Below are positions 61,101-64,000 of a stretch of 64,000 nt of DNA, in pieces. The stretch lies in assembly GCF_018143015.1 (NCBI RefSeq), contig NC_054742.1, positions 11,453,632 through 11,517,631 on the forward strand, read 5' to 3'. The number at the start of each line of letters is the position of its first letter. The first letter of the stretch is position 1. A model generated the notes under the pieces. The model was not told the origin of the DNA, ran no database searches, and saw nothing but the letters and a program-made list of their open reading frames with translations. The DNA comes from Lytechinus variegatus (taxonomy: Eukaryota > Echinodermata > Echinoidea > Temnopleuroida > Toxopneustidae). Both the position numbers and the translations under genes were made by a program.

Positions 61101-64000
61101 TTACTGAACTGTGAACCACATACATACATGACTACTGACATTAAAGGGATGGTCTGGGCTGAAAATATTTATATCTTAATACTTAGAGTAAAATTCACTG
61201 AGCAAAATGCCGAAAATTTCATCAAAATCGGATAACAAATAATAAAGTTATTGAAGTTTAAAATTTAGCAATATTTTGTGAAAACAGTCGTCATGAATAT
61301 TTAATAGGTGGACAGATGATGTCACAGCTCCACTTTCCGTTTTCTTATGTTTTTACATAAATTTTTTTAATTATTTCATACTTGTGTGAATAATATGTCT
61401 CCCTTATAATGAAATAAGTTGCAGCAATAAATATCTAATGTACTAAATCAGTTGTCAATCCAATTTTTCTAGTTCTTGGAGAATTTTTTTTTAAATGAAC
61501 CTAATGTCATATAATAAAATACAAAAGAACAAGTGGGGATGTGACATCATCACCCCACCTAATATTCATGACAACTGTTTTCACAAAATATTGCTAAAAT
61601 AAAAAATTTATCCGATTTTGATGAAATTTTTGGCAATTTGCTTAGTGAATTCTACTCTATTTATTATTAAGCTATAAATACTTTCAGCCCGGACCATCCC
61701 TTTAAAATTGAGTTGCCATGAGAATACCTACCATTCAGGTTGTAAACACTTTAGTTATAAACCTTAGTAAAACCTCAGCATCTAATGAAATAACTATGAC
61801 CAATCAATAGATCATACACTTGATAAAGAGATGCAATCATTTTTTAATCATCCAGGTAAATTAAAATCTTTGAAAATATATTTCTTACTAGATCTGTAGA
61901 GATAAGGATCCTGCACTGGAATTTCTTAAGCCTAGCCATAGCTAGTAGTCGTTGAGACTGCTCATGAGCTCCTGATATACATTCACTTGGCCATCCACTA
62001 TCACAGAGTATGTCACACAGATTCTGAGCCCTGCACATTCAAAACATGTATGGAAAAATAAAATGATGCTCACATTCCTAAAATTTCAGAGTAATGTGTA
62101 TTTAAGTAAAAATATAAAAACAATCAATGATGATGGTAATAAGACAAAAAGGAAAAAACAAAATGGAATGTCTTTGGCAGTCTTGCCTGCATTACGGAAC
62201 TCAATATAGAAGCAGAGCTGACTTTTATAACAATTAAGAATAACAATATTACAAAAATAGAAGAGAAACATTAATTTGATAATAATGATAATAATCCACT
62301 ATTTCACTTTCACATAGCACTTACATGTAATACATAAGATTCTTATGATAAGAACAATGTCTTTAATCTTTGTACAGATATCTAATAACCCGGTCATCAC
62401 ATCCTGACATGCCTGCACACAATGCATGCATTTTCTCCAGCCCTTGGGAAGCATTCCAACAAGAGTCCCAAGACTCCATTGCTAGGCATATTACATAGGC
62501 TTATCCATCCTACTGGATAGCCATTTAACACCTGGGTGGATAATGGCAGTGTGTGAATTACTGCCTTGCCAAAGGACGCAAAGCTGCAATGGGATTCAAA
62601 CACAGAACTGCTACACCACAAGGCTTCCATATATGATCATAAAATCCTAAATTTGTTGACCTCAATGTGGCCTGTGAAATTCGCTTTGAAACTCGCTATT
62701 CATTCTATATCATTTGTATATACAAACTTTAGGAATAAAGATATGAATGGATATCACAACCTTCTTATGAAACTATAACAAACCATCAATTTTCATCCAA
62801 GTTTTAGACCTATTAATGATGATGATATCTAACAAGCATTGTATTAGGGCATTCTTGCATGAGTATGACAAATCCAAATCCACAAGTGGTACTACTTTGT
62901 TCTTACACCAACATGTTGGTATCACTCAATGCTCTCATAAATCATGGTACTTTTTTTAAACCCTACCTTGTCTGAAGATTGGAAAAGATGAGACATTGAG
63001 TGAAGGATACTTGAGTCAGGATTTTCAGTAGTTTAATAACCTTGATTTCAAATGCCTTATTAGGAAGAGAGTGTCCTGGCAATTCCACATATAGTTGCTT
63101 GATGCCTACAATTGAAAAAAAGGAGAAATATGAATATATTGTTCCTTTCACAAACTTCAAATACACAATTACTTTGTCATGATATGATCTATGCATGTCA
63201 TAATTCAAGAGTATGGCTTTGAAATGGGTGAATCTTTTATATTTTAGCCTAACATAATTCTGTAACTCTTTTTCACCAAGATGAAAGATCAGTTTATTTG
63301 CTCTCCTGATTTTAAGCAGAGTATCTTAGAGATACAGTCTAATACATTCATTTTATTCACGATTCAATTTTACTGATAGTGGAATTATGGGGGGGGGGTT
63401 ATTGGTCTGAATATATAGATAGTGATGTATCAATATCAATGAAAGGGATATGAAGTCCTCTTTCAGAATGAGGAAGAAGGACCTACCAAGTTCTCAACTG
63501 GGTTATTATTTTGTGTTTGACTGATTACCTTGAAAAATTAACTTACTTTATTTGTTAGGTTTGTCCAACATATTTCTTTTTTTTTGTTTACATCATTCCA
63601 TGGAAAATAAAATCTTACCTCTCAGTGCAAGGTCCTTTGGATTAAGTCTAACAAACATGGGTTCTCTCATGTACTTTGTGAGATGACTGGCAAGGTACTC
63701 TGGGTAGGTTGCAGAGAGTGCTAACATTTGTTTGTTATCAGAAAGGTGGTTGTACACCCAACTACAGAAACAATCATAAGAGAATATTATCAGTGAATCA
63801 AAAGAGATGAAGATTGTTTAAATATCAAAGGCTATGAGAAAGGTCTACGAAACTTCTTATATTCACACTTTTTTAATTAATCTAAATTTTCTTCATCACA
63901 TTTTCACTCTCTGCATGGGAAGTCATCATCAATATTCGATTTGTCTTCACAGCAATGACATTCTTTCTATTCCCAATTCAAGCAGAAACTTACCCAGCTG
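58102..64000 (-). CDS. DDX20: DEAD-box RNA helicase DDX20 / Gemin3, C-terminal part
   Basis: Exons on the minus strand: the last 7 bases of one exon (64000-63994), then 63761-63619, 63105-62967, 62030-61889, 60841-60634 and a long last exon 60134-58102 (TGA). All introns are GT-AG and in phase. About 888 residues are visible. Helicase motif III is in [13 protein letters not shown], motif IV in LIFSNL, motif V in [20 protein letters not shown] and motif VI in [13 protein letters not shown]. The preceding Q, I and II (DEAD) motifs lie beyond the window. The last exon encodes a 676-residue acidic, Ser-rich tail ending in Tyr/Trp-rich sequence ([20 protein letters not shown]), like the end of vertebrate DDX20. 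In the known family this protein is Gemin3 of the SMN complex, which assembles Sm rings on snRNAs. The [20 protein letters not shown] and GIKQLYVEL segments fit DDX20 specifically. Convergent with BORCS6. Confidence 0.96.
61141..61705. mobile_element. TTAA-flanked foldback MITE in DDX20 intron
   Basis: Edges TTAAAGGGATGGTCTGGGCT and AGCCCGGACCATCCCT TTAA. The arms pair over most of the 565 bp, with TGATGTCA/TGACATCATC in the inner part. It lies in the 1.0-kb intron between the exons 62030-61889 and 60841-60634. Confidence 0.9.
62395..62640 (-). repeat. tRNA-headed SINE in DDX20 intron
   Basis: On the minus strand: A-box-like TGTGGTGTAGCAG (complement of 62609-62621), B-box-like GTGTTTGAATCCC (complement of 62590-62602), then CTTTGGCAAGGCAGTAATTC and a body to about 62395. 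It is in sense orientation to DDX20. The head resembles but is not the same as the SINE at 49036-49815. Confidence 0.7.

Overview
This 64-kb window is A+T-rich animal nuclear DNA. It has split genes with GT-AG introns, long intergenic gaps and many interspersed repeats. The repeats are tRNA-headed SINEs ending in TTA/TAA runs, dozens of foldback MITEs, one CR1/L2/Jockey-like non-LTR element and one Tc1/mariner element. Together with the protein similarities they suggest an echinoderm, most likely a sea urchin. That assignment is inference; I could not run a search.

Four protein-coding genes can be read. (1) 80-2180 (+): the last five exons of an ABCC transporter whose second nucleotide-binding domain most resembles the ABCC8/ABCC9 (SUR) group. 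(2) 3040-13079 (-): a complete seven-exon, 195-residue four-helix membrane protein with a LAPTM4/5-like Cys-rich N-terminus. It is convergent with (1). (3) 30055-48368 (+): a complete five-coding-exon BORCS6 (lyspersin) gene encoding 349 residues, with about 17 kb of repeat-filled introns. Its last intron carries textbook U12-type (minor spliceosome) signals. (4) 58102-64000 (-): the C-terminal two thirds of the DEAD-box helicase DDX20/Gemin3, cut by the window edge and convergent with (3). Genes (2) and (3) are divergent, with a CpG-richer stretch at about 17.4-18.4 kb that could hold their promoters.

The rest is mostly transposon-derived. One superfamily of foldback elements flanked by TTAA (piggyBac-like target) recurs near 9.9, 14.8, 18.6, 29.4, 32.7, 49.1, 53.6, 57.0 and 61.1 kb. 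Two almost identical 0.86-kb TA-flanked foldbacks lie at 36.0 and 55.4 kb. Several elements are nested, which fixes their insertion order: a TTAA MITE inside a SINE (49.1 kb), a GGTGTTTCAT MITE inside a related SINE (52.2 kb), and a TTAA MITE inside another foldback (57.0 kb). Inverted minisatellite arrays at 37.9 and 43.9 kb bracket a possible 5.9-kb foldback (TU-like) element inside BORCS6 intron 2.

The genes do not form an operon. BORCS6 (BORC, lysosome positioning) and the LAPTM-like protein may both act at lysosomes; DDX20 acts in the SMN complex; the ABCC protein is a membrane ATPase. No prokaryotic-type system, CRISPR array or intact virus was seen.
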